This document shows positions 1-5,805 of a DNA stretch of 7,225 bases, piece after piece. The DNA is taken from positions 1 to 7,225 of the forward strand of contig ONOV01000160.1 of the NCBI GenBank assembly GCA_900319505.1, read 5' to 3'. The translations under genes and the position numbers were made by a program. A model generated the notes under the pieces. That model was not told where the DNA came from. It ran no database searches and worked only from the letters and a program-made list of their open reading frames with translations. Every line of letters begins with the position of its first letter. Positions within the stretch are counted from its first letter, which is position 1. The DNA comes from an uncultured Erysipelotrichaceae bacterium. Its GTDB lineage: Bacteria; Bacillota_I; Bacilli_A; Erysipelotrichales; Erysipelotrichaceae.

Positions 1-22
1 CCGCATAACAATGCGGTTTTTT
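1..22 (+). terminator. Intrinsic terminator of a gene left of the window
   Basis: A 6-bp stem (CCGCAT at 1-6, ATGCGG at 11-16) with loop AACA is followed directly by a run of six T. This is a typical small rho-independent terminator for a rightward transcript whose gene lies outside the window. The stem might extend further left, which cannot be seen. Confidence 0.75.
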
Positions 23-93
23 CTTTTCTGATGCATGTATGAATCGTCCTGAATAATGGCTTCAGCCAGAATTCCGACTGAATTGCAAAGTAT

Positions 94-113
94 TGTCTTT
101 CTGCAGAAAGACA
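94..113. repeat. Perfect 20-bp palindrome, possible operator or hairpin
   Basis: TGTCTTTCTGCAGAAAGACA is identical to its own reverse complement. The outer pair 92/115 also matches and 93/114 would be a G-U wobble in RNA. It has no T-tract, so it is not a terminator. Such perfect dyads are often dimeric repressor sites. A weak promoter-like pair lies beside it: AAGACA at 108-113 and TATTAT at 132-137, with an 18-bp spacer. That would place the palindrome over the -35. Its role is unknown. Confidence 0.5.
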
Positions 114-255
114 GTTCCGGCCAGAAGAATATATTATCTGGTGTCAGCCGCAGCAGGCACAGCCACTGCGTTAAAGGTTGACTGTTCATACCCCCCCGGC
201 AGACAGAACAGCTCTGAAAACAGTTCTCTTTAATGACAAGATGAATGCAGATATA

Positions 256-264
256 TGGTATAAA
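256..264 (+). promoter_or_regulatory. Candidate extended -10 promoter upstream of ftsH
   Basis: TGGTATAAA matches the extended -10 form TGN-TATAAT with five of six bases in the hexamer. The best -35-like element is ATGACA at 233-238, but the 20-bp spacer is too long to be convincing, so recognition would rest on the TG extension. A transcript from here would start near 271 and have a leader of about 130 nt ahead of ftsH containing the CIRCE sequence. Confidence 0.35.
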
Positions 265-351
265 TCATTTTTTCAGCATTTCCATGCAATCCGTGTTAAT
301 CTCTTAAAAAAGAGAACATGAGAGTTATCCCATTATTTCACATAAATTCAT

Positions 352-378
352 TTAGCACTCCAGTGTCCGCTGTGCTAA
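352..378. promoter_or_regulatory. CIRCE element (HrcA repressor operator) before ftsH
   Basis: The left arm TTAGCACTC (352-360) is identical to the CIRCE consensus. After exactly nine bases comes CTGTGCTAA (370-378), which matches the consensus right arm GAGTGCTAA at seven of nine positions; the two differences are at its inner end. The arms TTAGCAC and GTGCTAA are perfect reverse complements. CIRCE is the binding site of the heat-shock repressor HrcA, classically in front of groESL and hrcA-grpE-dnaK. Its position, 17 bp upstream of the Shine-Dalgarno and over the promoter-like elements nearest the gene, fits repression of ftsH that is relieved by misfolded-protein stress. Confidence 0.78.
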
Positions 379-381
379 TAT
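352..381 (+). promoter_or_regulatory. Candidate ftsH promoter embedded in CIRCE
   Basis: TTAGCA (352-357, four of six to TTGACA) and TAATAT (376-381, four of six to TATAAT, preceded by TG at 373-374) are 18 bp apart. They would start transcription near 388, just before the Shine-Dalgarno. Both boxes are weak and partly coincide with the CIRCE arms, so this may be chance overlap. The alternative is the extended -10 at 256-264. Confidence 0.3.
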
Positions 382-394
382 ATGTGAAACCGAA

Positions 395-400
395 AGAAGG
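395..400 (+). promoter_or_regulatory. Shine-Dalgarno of ftsH, deciding the start
   Basis: AGAAGG (395-400), continued by TGAT, is the only good Shine-Dalgarno near the start of the ftsH frame. It overlaps the GTG at 400-402, so that GTG cannot be its start codon. At normal spacing the site points to ATT 406-408 (5 nt away) or ATC 409-411 (8 nt away). No ATG, GTG or TTG lies at a suitable distance in frame. Confidence 0.65.
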
Positions 401-2274
401 TGATTATTATCAACAACCTTAATAACCAGAACAACAATCAGAAAAGGCCGATGATCTACTACTTCTCGATCATTCTGATCATTCTGATGATGGTCAACCT
501 GTTTCTGATGCCGAGCATACAGGAATCCCGTATTGTAACGGCGAATTACAGTGACTTTATTACCGAAACCAGCGACGGCAAGGTGGAGAAGGTAGAAGAA
601 TATGACAACTACTACCTCTACCAGCTCAAAGGAGACAGCACCATATACAAAACCGGCAAGATGAACGATCCGGATCTTGTGCAGAGACTTTCTGACAACG
701 ATGTCAGCTTTACAGCTGATATTCAGGAAGAACAGTCGCCGTTCGTTACTTTCTTACTGGAATGGATCCTGCCGTTAGTCATCGCCGGGGCATTATGGAG
801 CTATCTGATGCGCCGTATGGCCGGAGGTACAGGCAACTCCATGGCCTTCAACATGGGTAAATCAAATGCCCGTGTCTATGTCAAATCACAGGAAGGCATC
901 CGCTTCAGCGATGTCGCCGGTGAAGATGAAGCCAAGGAATCCCTGCAGGAAATCGTTACGTATCTTCATGATCCAGGCAAATACAAGAAGATCGGCGCCA
1001 CCATGCCGAAAGGCATTCTCTTAGTCGGTCCGCCTGGAACAGGTAAAACCATGCTGGCGAAAGCCGTTGCCGGTGAAGCCAATGTACCTTTCTTCTCCAT
1101 CTCCGGTTCTGAATTTGTAGAAATGTTTGTCGGTATGGGTGCTTCCAAGGTCAGAGATCTGTTCAAACAGGCCAAAGAAAAGGCACCATGTATTGTATTC
1201 ATCGATGAAATTGATGCCATCGGCGGCAAGCGCAATACCGGAAACCTCGGCGGCAATGATGAACGTGAACAGACCCTCAATCAGCTGTTAACGGAAATGG
1301 ACGGCTTTGAAGGCAATACCGGCGTCATCATCCTGGCTGCCACAAACCGTCCTGAATCCCTTGATCCTGCTCTTTTAAGACCGGGCCGCTTCGACAGACG
1401 TGTGCCGGTCGAACTGCCGGATCTGCAGGGACGTGAGGATATCCTCAAGGTTCATGCCCGCAAGGTAAAGACCGAAGATAACATCAACTACAACACTGTC
1501 GCCCGCATGGCATCCGGTGCTTCCGGTGCTGAACTGGCCAACATCGTCAACGAAGCAGCCTTAAGAGCTGTCCGTGAAGGCAGAGATAAAGTCAGCCAGC
1601 GTGATATGGAAGAATCCATTGAGGTTGTCTTTGCCGGTTATCAGAAGAAGAATGCCATTCTTACCCCGAAAGAGAAAGAAAGAGTCTCCTACCACGAAGT
1701 CGGCCATGCCCTGGTGGCTGCCCTGCAGTCCAACAGTGCACCGGTACAGAAGATTACGATTATCCCCCGTACTTCAGGTGCTCTTGGCTATACGATGCAG
1801 GTAGAAGAAGGCAACCACTACCTCTATACTAAGGAAGAGCTGGAAAACAGAATTGCCACCATTACCGGCGGAAGAGCTGCGGAAGAAGTTGTATTCAACG
1901 AAGCTTCCACCGGTGCTTCCAATGATATTGAACAGGCAACCAAAGTGGCCAGAGCGATGATCTCCCAGTACGGCATGTCCGATGACTTCGATATGGTGGC
2001 CATGGAATCCATTAATAACAAGTATCTCGGCGGAGACGCAAGTCTTGCCTGCTCCGATGATACCGCAGCCAAGATTGATGATCAGGTTGTTGCCCTGGTC
2101 AGAAAACAGCATAAGAAAGCCATTGATCTGTTAACTGAACACAGAGAGGATCTCGATCGTATCGCCAGGTATCTATACGAGAAAGAAACCATCACTGGTG
2201 AAGAGTTCATGGAAATTCTCAATACAAAGAAGCTGCCTGGTGAAGCAGATACACCTGCCCTGCCGCAAGCCTGA
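400..2274 (+). CDS. ftsH: ATP-dependent zinc metalloprotease FtsH
   Basis: This is a membrane-anchored AAA+ protease that forms hexamers and degrades damaged membrane proteins and some regulators at the cytoplasmic face. Numbering the 624-residue frame from GTG 400: an Asn-rich start, TM1 about 18-38, an extracytoplasmic segment, TM2 about 117-137, Walker A GPPGTGKT 210-217, pore motif MFVG 242-245, Walker B CIVFIDE 264-270, sensor Asn 316, and arginine fingers in RPGRFDRR 327-334. The zinc site is HEVGH 432-436 with the third ligand probably Asp509 (NDIEQ). All catalytic residues are present and the length is normal for the family. The true start is uncertain: the Shine-Dalgarno favours ATT 406 or ATC 409, while the first ATG (451) would remove the Asn-rich leader and has only a weak site. 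Val replaces the usual Ala in HEAGH. It is not beside tilS or hpt, the common ftsH context, so it may be a second paralog (inference). A CIRCE element lies upstream and a terminator downstream. Confidence 0.97.
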   Translation: MIIINNLNNQNNNQKRPMIYYFSIILIILMMVNLFLMPSIQESRIVTANYSDFITETSDGKVEKVEEYDNYYLYQLKGDSTIYKTGKMNDPDLVQRLSDNDVSFTADIQEEQSPFVTFLLEWILPLVIAGALWSYLMRRMAGGTGNSMAFNMGKSNARVYVKSQEGIRFSDVAGEDEAKESLQEIVTYLHDPGKYKKIGATMPKGILLVGPPGTGKTMLAKAVAGEANVPFFSISGSEFVEMFVGMGASKVRDLFKQAKEKAPCIVFIDEIDAIGGKRNTGNLGGNDEREQTLNQLLTEMDGFEGNTGVIILAATNRPESLDPALLRPGRFDRRVPVELPDLQGREDILKVHARKVKTEDNINYNTVARMASGASGAELANIVNEAALRAVREGRDKVSQRDMEESIEVVFAGYQKKNAILTPKEKERVSYHEVGHALVAALQSNSAPVQKITIIPRTSGALGYTMQVEEGNHYLYTKEELENRIATITGGRAAEEVVFNEASTGASNDIEQATKVARAMISQYGMSDDFDMVAMESINNKYLGGDASLACSDDTAAKIDDQVVALVRKQHKKAIDLLTEHREDLDRIARYLYEKETITGEEFMEILNTKKLPGEADTPALPQA

Positions 2275-2282
2275 TCAGAAAC

Positions 2283-2325
2283 AAAAAGCTGTCTGAACCA
2301 ATTGATTCAGACAGCTTTTTCCTTT
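2283..2325 (+). terminator. Intrinsic terminator of ftsH
   Basis: A 15-bp perfect stem (2283-2297 with 2306-2320) and an 8-nt loop begin 8 nt after the ftsH stop. The right arm ends in TTTTT and is followed by CCTTTT. The left arm starts AAAAA, so it could also stop leftward transcripts. Confidence 0.92.
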
Positions 2326-2333
2326 TCCATCAG

Positions 2334-2361
2334 AAAAAGCAGGAAATCACTCTCCTGCTTT
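2334..2361 (-). terminator. Intrinsic terminator of the DUF308-lgt-rpiB operon
   Basis: A 9-bp stem (2336-2344 with 2353-2361) and an 8-nt loop lie 6 nt beyond the rpiB stop. Read leftward, the hairpin is followed by a run of five T (complement of A2334-2338). It is separate from the ftsH terminator. Confidence 0.8.
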
Positions 2362-2367
2362 CTTTCT

Positions 2368-2808
2368 TCAGCGCTCATCCAGCTTATTGATCTTATCGAC
2401 TCTTCTCTGATGTCTGCCGCCTTCAAAGGGTGTCTTCAGGAAAGTATCTGCAATCTGGAAGGCAATTTCTTCTCCAACCACACGGGCACCGAACGCCACA
2501 ACATTGGCGTCATTATGACGTCTGGAGAACTCTGCACTGTACGTCTCGGAACAATGGGCACAGCGAATCCCTTTGATCTTATTGCAGGCAATGGAAATAC
2601 CGACGCCTGTACCGCAGATCGCAATACCGAGATCCACTTCATGGCTCAGCACGCCATGACATACCTTTTCTGCATAATCCGGATAGTCAACGGATTCATA
2701 GCCATCCGTGCCATAGTCCACTACTTCATATCCCTCATCCTGCAGGTGCTTCATGACAGCTTTCTTCATATCTGTCGCCGCATGATCATTTGCGATTCCA
2801 ACTTTCAT
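2368..2808 (-). CDS. rpiB: Ribose-5-phosphate isomerase B (RpiB/LacAB family)
   Basis: This enzyme interconverts ribose 5-phosphate and ribulose 5-phosphate in the non-oxidative pentose phosphate pathway, in the cytoplasm. The 146-residue protein has the usual family length. It shows the N-terminal NDH motif (7-9), the active-site loop CGTGVG (65-70) with the likely base Cys65, the SRRHND segment with the likely acid His98, and the phosphate-binding GRHQRR near the C-terminus (131-136). The CGTGVGISIA and EGGRHQ segments closely follow E. coli RpiB as I remember it. Related members act on galactose 6-phosphate (LacA/LacB) or allose 6-phosphate. The absence of lactose or tagatose genes nearby favours RpiB. 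The start ATG overlaps the lgt stop as ATGA, and an AAAGGAGA Shine-Dalgarno lies inside the end of lgt, so the two are probably translationally coupled. It is the last gene of its operon. Confidence 0.93.
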   Translation of the reverse strand: MKVGIANDHAATDMKKAVMKHLQDEGYEVVDYGTDGYESVDYPDYAEKVCHGVLSHEVDLGIAICGTGVGISIACNKIKGIRCAHCSETYSAEFSRRHNDANVVAFGARVVGEEIAFQIADTFLKTPFEGGRHQRRVDKINKLDER

Positions 2809-3569
2809 TGTATGATTGTCTCCTTTTCTCTATGCTTCACTGCAACTAACAGTATAACACCTGCCGCAATGACAAACAGGCCGATGAACTGAGAAGTAGA
2901 AAGATTTCCAACATAGCCTCTTTCCACATCACCTCTTAAGAATTCAATGAAGAATCTGCCGATGCTGTAAAGAATCAGATACCAGGCACTTGTTTCATTA
3001 CGGTGTTTCTCATCCTGATAGATACGGCAGAGAATCATGAAAAGGATGAAATCACCCGCCGAAGATAAAAGCTGGGTCGGAATGACCGGTACGCCAAGGG
3101 GACACAGGGAATCAGTCGGGAAGGTCACGCCCCAGGCCCCGTCAGTCGGCTTTCCATAGCAGCATCCCGCAAAGAAACAGCCGATACGGCCGAATCCCTG
3201 GGCCAGAGATACCGAAGGAATGACCAGGCTGAAGTAATCCATGAACTTCAGGCGGTTGAAATGACAGTACAGCCAGGCGCCGAAAATGCCGCCGATAATA
3301 CCGCCATAGACAACCCATCCGCCTGAACCGAGTACCGCTGCCGGATTGGCCAGAAACTCATCCCATACCGTCAGACAATATGTCACCTTGGAAAAGAAGT
3401 AACCGACTAATACTGCCGTAATGGCCAGTCCGTCAATCTTCTCTGCCATCAGGCCGTACTTCTTTGCCATCTTCTCGCTGTACCATACCGCCATCAGAAT
3501 ACCGATGGCAATCATCACCCCATAGCCGTGAATGGTTACCGGGCCGATTGTAAGCCAGTTATTGTACAT
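2805..3569 (-). CDS. lgt: Prolipoprotein diacylglyceryl transferase Lgt
   Basis: Lgt moves a diacylglyceryl group from phosphatidylglycerol onto the lipobox cysteine of prolipoproteins, the first step of lipoprotein maturation in the cytoplasmic membrane. The 254-residue protein has about seven hydrophobic segments. The Lgt signature GRIGCFFAGCCYG spans 127-139, with the conserved Arg128 (equivalent to E. coli Arg143). GRFFIEFLRGD at 204-214 carries Arg205 and Glu209, likely equivalents of E. coli Arg239 and Glu243. The GGWVVYGGIIGG loop (83-94) has Tyr88 where the E. coli enzyme has the important His103. I recall Tyr here in other Firmicutes Lgt, so this looks like a lineage variant and not an inactivating change. 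The start lies 2 nt after the preceding stop with only a weak or distant Shine-Dalgarno (GAGG inside the upstream gene), so translation probably depends on coupling. Its lipid substrate family links it loosely to the divergent cls gene. Confidence 0.95.
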   Translation of the reverse strand: MYNNWLTIGPVTIHGYGVMIAIGILMAVWYSEKMAKKYGLMAEKIDGLAITAVLVGYFFSKVTYCLTVWDEFLANPAAVLGSGGWVVYGGIIGGIFGAWLYCHFNRLKFMDYFSLVIPSVSLAQGFGRIGCFFAGCCYGKPTDGAWGVTFPTDSLCPLGVPVIPTQLLSSAGDFILFMILCRIYQDEKHRNETSAWYLILYSIGRFFIEFLRGDVERGYVGNLSTSQFIGLFVIAAGVILLVAVKHREKETIIQ

Positions 3570-3571
3570 AC

Positions 3572-4183
3572 TTATTTCTTATCCTCATCTGCTTCATGTT
3601 CATTTTCCGTCTTTGCGTCAATGACCGTATCCTGATAGTCCTTCATGAACTTTCTGTACCTGCCGGAAAGAAACAGCGTCACATACAGATCGCTGGCACC
3701 GGCAAAGATCAGGAAAATGCCGATGATCGTAAAAAGGGTCCTGGCAGCTGTCTGTCCGGACAGCCCGAACATGACAATCGCCCCAAGCACAATACAGATC
3801 ACCCCCAGAATCAGATACGACATGCTTGCCGTGTAATGAATCCGCTTTGCCACAATCGCATTCTGGATCTTCACAAGACCGCTCATCAGAATAAGCAGTC
3901 CCAGAATCACCGGAATCAGATCCATGACAAGATCTTTCTTGAACAGAATCAGACAGCCGATCAGCACGGAAGTCATACCTGTGACAAAGCTGTCCTTATC
4001 CATGAGACTCATCATATCCTGGGTAAAGAAAAGGATCACTTCCGCAAGACCGAAAATAATGCCTCCCAGCCCCAGTATCGTACAGACAATCGAAGCGCTT
4101 GCCTGCGGAAAGACAACCAGTAAGATACCTGCTGCCAGTAACAGCACTGCTTCTACAACAGAAGCGACTCTGATATTCTTCAT
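3572..4183 (-). CDS. DUF308/HdeD-like six-helix membrane protein
   Basis: This is a 203-residue membrane protein with six predicted helices, at about 7-25, 31-53, 66-81, 87-106, 119-139 and 147-172. It ends in a hydrophilic, strongly acidic cytoplasmic-type tail (about 175-203, rich in Glu, Asp and Lys). Two-helix units with Gly-rich turns such as LGLGGIIFGLAE recur, which is characteristic of the DUF308 family that includes E. coli HdeD. HdeD is linked to acid resistance at high cell density, but the biochemical role of the family is not established, and I do not assign one here. The start is well supported by AGAGGTGG at 4187-4194, three bases before the ATG. It is the first gene of the operon leading into lgt and rpiB. 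A weak leftward -10 (TAAAAT, complement of 4202-4207) is the only promoter candidate I see close to it. Confidence 0.85.
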   Translation of the reverse strand: MKNIRVASVVEAVLLLAAGILLVVFPQASASIVCTILGLGGIIFGLAEVILFFTQDMMSLMDKDSFVTGMTSVLIGCLILFKKDLVMDLIPVILGLLILMSGLVKIQNAIVAKRIHYTASMSYLILGVICIVLGAIVMFGLSGQTAARTLFTIIGIFLIFAGASDLYVTLFLSGRYRKFMKDYQDTVIDAKTENEHEADEDKK

Positions 4184-4247
4184 ATTCCACCTCTGCCTTC
4201 TATTTTATGCAATTCTTTCCTTCAATACCATTACAGATATCTCCAAA

Positions 4248-4256
4248 TGCTATAAT
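4248..4256 (+). promoter_or_regulatory. Extended -10 promoter of cls, giving a very short leader
   Basis: TGCTATAAT is a perfect extended -10 box. The nearest -35-like sequence, ATTACA at 4230-4235, is weak and only 15 bp away. Initiation normally falls about 7 nt after the box, near A4263, while the cls ATG is at 4266. The transcript would therefore be leaderless or carry only a few leader bases. Confidence 0.6.
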
Positions 4257-4265
4257 ACAGGCACT

Positions 4266-5786
4266 ATGAGACTGAGAAGAACATTATTCAACCGTACCGT
4301 ATTTCTGATCCTGACAGCCGCCATCGAACTGATTCTGTTTCTATTGCTCATCCAGTTTCTGGATGACAAAGCCGCCTGGATTGAAGGCATTCTGCGCCTG
4401 TTGTCTCTGTTTATCGTCGTCAGTATGATTTCCCACAGCCGCCATCTGTCCTTTGACATTCTGTGGATCATCCTGGTCCTTCTGTTTCCAGTGGCCGGCA
4501 CAGCATTCTATCTGCTGCTGGGCTCTTCCTTATTGACAAGCCGCACCACAAGGTCCCTTGTCACTTCCACCCGCAATGCCCGTCAGTATTATCTCCAGGA
4601 TGAAACCGTCTATGAAAAGGCACGCCGGGAAGATCCTTACCTTGCCGGCTCTTATCATTACATTGTTAACAAAGCCGGCTTTCCTCTGTATCCAAACCGT
4701 CAGTATGACTATTACCCCTCAGGTGAAAACGGGTATCCGCTCATGCTGGAAGAATTGAAGAAAGCAAAGGAATTCATCTTCCTGGAATACTTCATCATTG
4801 AAGAGGGCACGATGTGGGATGGCATTCATGCCATTCTGAAACAGAAAGCAGAAGAAGGACTGGATGTAAGGGTTCTGTATGATGATGTCGGTTCCATGAA
4901 CACATTATCCCTCCACTATGCAAAGAAACTGGAACAGGAAGGAATCAAGGCCATTCCCTTCAACCGCATCAACCCGATCCTTTCCACGATCATGAACCAC
5001 CGGGATCACCGCAAGATCATGGTCATTGACGGTGTCACCGCCTTTTCCGGCGGCGTGAATCTGGCCGATGAATATATCAACGTGAAGAAACGCTTCGGCA
5101 TCTGGAAGGACAACATCATCCGCATCAAAGGGGAAGCCGTCTGGTCCTTTACCGTCATGTTTCTGACGCACTGGAATGCCCTGCGGCCGCAGGACAATGA
5201 CTTTACTGTCTTCAGACGGAACAATATCATTGAAACAGCCGACGGCTATGTGGCTCCCTATGGCGAAACACCGCTGGATAACCAGATTACCGCCCAGGAC
5301 ATCTACATCAACATCATCAACAATGCCCGATCCTACTGCTGGATCATGACCCCATATCTCATCATCGATACGGAAATGTCCAACGCCCTGATTCTTGCGG
5401 CCGCCCGAGGTGTTGATGTACGCATCATCACCCCCGGCATACCGGATAAGAAAACCATCTTTGACATCACCCGCAGCTATTACAGGCCGCTGACCGAAGG
5501 CGGGGTAAGAATCGGTGAATTCACGCCTGGCTTTGTCCATGCCAAGGTATTTGTCTCAGATGACACCACTGCCACCGTCGGCACCATCAACCTCGACTAC
5601 CGTTCCCTCTACCTCCACTTTGAAAACGGCACCTATCTGACCCATGCCAGTGAAATCCTGCGGATCAGACAGGACTATGAAGATACCTGGAAACAGTGTC
5701 ATGAAATCAGACCTGAAAGCATGAAAATCAATGTACTGCAGGCCTTTGCCGTCAGTTTCCTGAAGCTTTTCGCTTCGCAGATGTAA
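4266..5786 (+). CDS. cls: Cardiolipin synthase (phospholipase D superfamily)
   Basis: Bacterial Cls joins two phosphatidylglycerol molecules to form cardiolipin and glycerol at the cytoplasmic membrane. The 506-residue protein has hydrophobic N-terminal segments at about 11-32, 40-55 and 62-86; the last is the PLDc N-terminal type (ILWIILVLLFPVAGT). Two catalytic HKD motifs follow: H248-K250-D255 (DHRKIMVIDG) and H425-K427-D432 (VHAKVFVSDD), each followed by the usual Gly/Asn segment (SGGVNLADEY, GTINLDYRS). Length and layout are normal for the family. The frame is open from 3924, but the upstream part is antisense to the DUF308 gene and lacks family similarity. ATG 4266 starts at the membrane anchor as expected. 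Only a weak AGG (4259-4261) precedes it, inside the region where transcription should begin. It forms a likely operon with the dehydrogenase 19 bp downstream and diverges from the DUF308-lgt-rpiB operon. Confidence 0.94.
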   Translation: MRLRRTLFNRTVFLILTAAIELILFLLLIQFLDDKAAWIEGILRLLSLFIVVSMISHSRHLSFDILWIILVLLFPVAGTAFYLLLGSSLLTSRTTRSLVTSTRNARQYYLQDETVYEKARREDPYLAGSYHYIVNKAGFPLYPNRQYDYYPSGENGYPLMLEELKKAKEFIFLEYFIIEEGTMWDGIHAILKQKAEEGLDVRVLYDDVGSMNTLSLHYAKKLEQEGIKAIPFNRINPILSTIMNHRDHRKIMVIDGVTAFSGGVNLADEYINVKKRFGIWKDNIIRIKGEAVWSFTVMFLTHWNALRPQDNDFTVFRRNNIIETADGYVAPYGETPLDNQITAQDIYINIINNARSYCWIMTPYLIIDTEMSNALILAAARGVDVRIITPGIPDKKTIFDITRSYYRPLTEGGVRIGEFTPGFVHAKVFVSDDTTATVGTINLDYRSLYLHFENGTYLTHASEILRIRQDYEDTWKQCHEIRPESMKINVLQAFAVSFLKLFASQM

Positions 5787-5805
5787 CAGAAAAGGAGAAT
5801 CAAAC

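Larger units (their letters stand above)
23..351. other. Gene-free region upstream of ftsH
   Basis: No convincing reading frame with a ribosome binding site is visible on either strand here. It contains a perfect 20-bp palindrome (94-113), a seven-base C run (191-197), a candidate extended -10 box (256-264), and a short inverted repeat TCTCTT/AAGAGA with an AAAA loop (300-315). It is unusually long for an intergenic gap in this otherwise compact window. It may hold the ftsH leader, regulatory sites, a small RNA, or the decayed remains of a gene. I cannot tell which from sequence alone. Confidence 0.6.

Noticed and set aside
178..183. TTGACT as a -35 box
   Set aside because: No acceptable -10 hexamer lies 16-19 bp downstream.
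300..315. Inverted repeat TCTCTT-AAAA-AAGAGA before CIRCE
   Set aside because: It is a weak AT-rich 6-bp stem without a T-tract. It is too weak to be a terminator and not clearly an operator.
2302..2892. Rightward open frame of 196 codons over rpiB
   Set aside because: It is antisense to the clearly recognised rpiB and the end of lgt, starts inside the ftsH terminator region, and its protein shows no domain.
3596..4123. Rightward open frame of 175 codons opposite the DUF308 gene
   Set aside because: Its composition is that of an antisense reading of a hydrophobic protein, rich in His, Gln and Asn. No start signal was seen.
3924..4265. Upstream extension of the cls reading frame by 114 codons
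   Set aside because: It lies antisense across the DUF308 gene, has no family similarity, and ATG 4266 begins exactly at the expected membrane anchor.
4905..5540. Leftward open frame of 211 codons inside cls
   Set aside because: It is a mirror of the conserved cls coding sequence with no ribosome site or recognisable domain.
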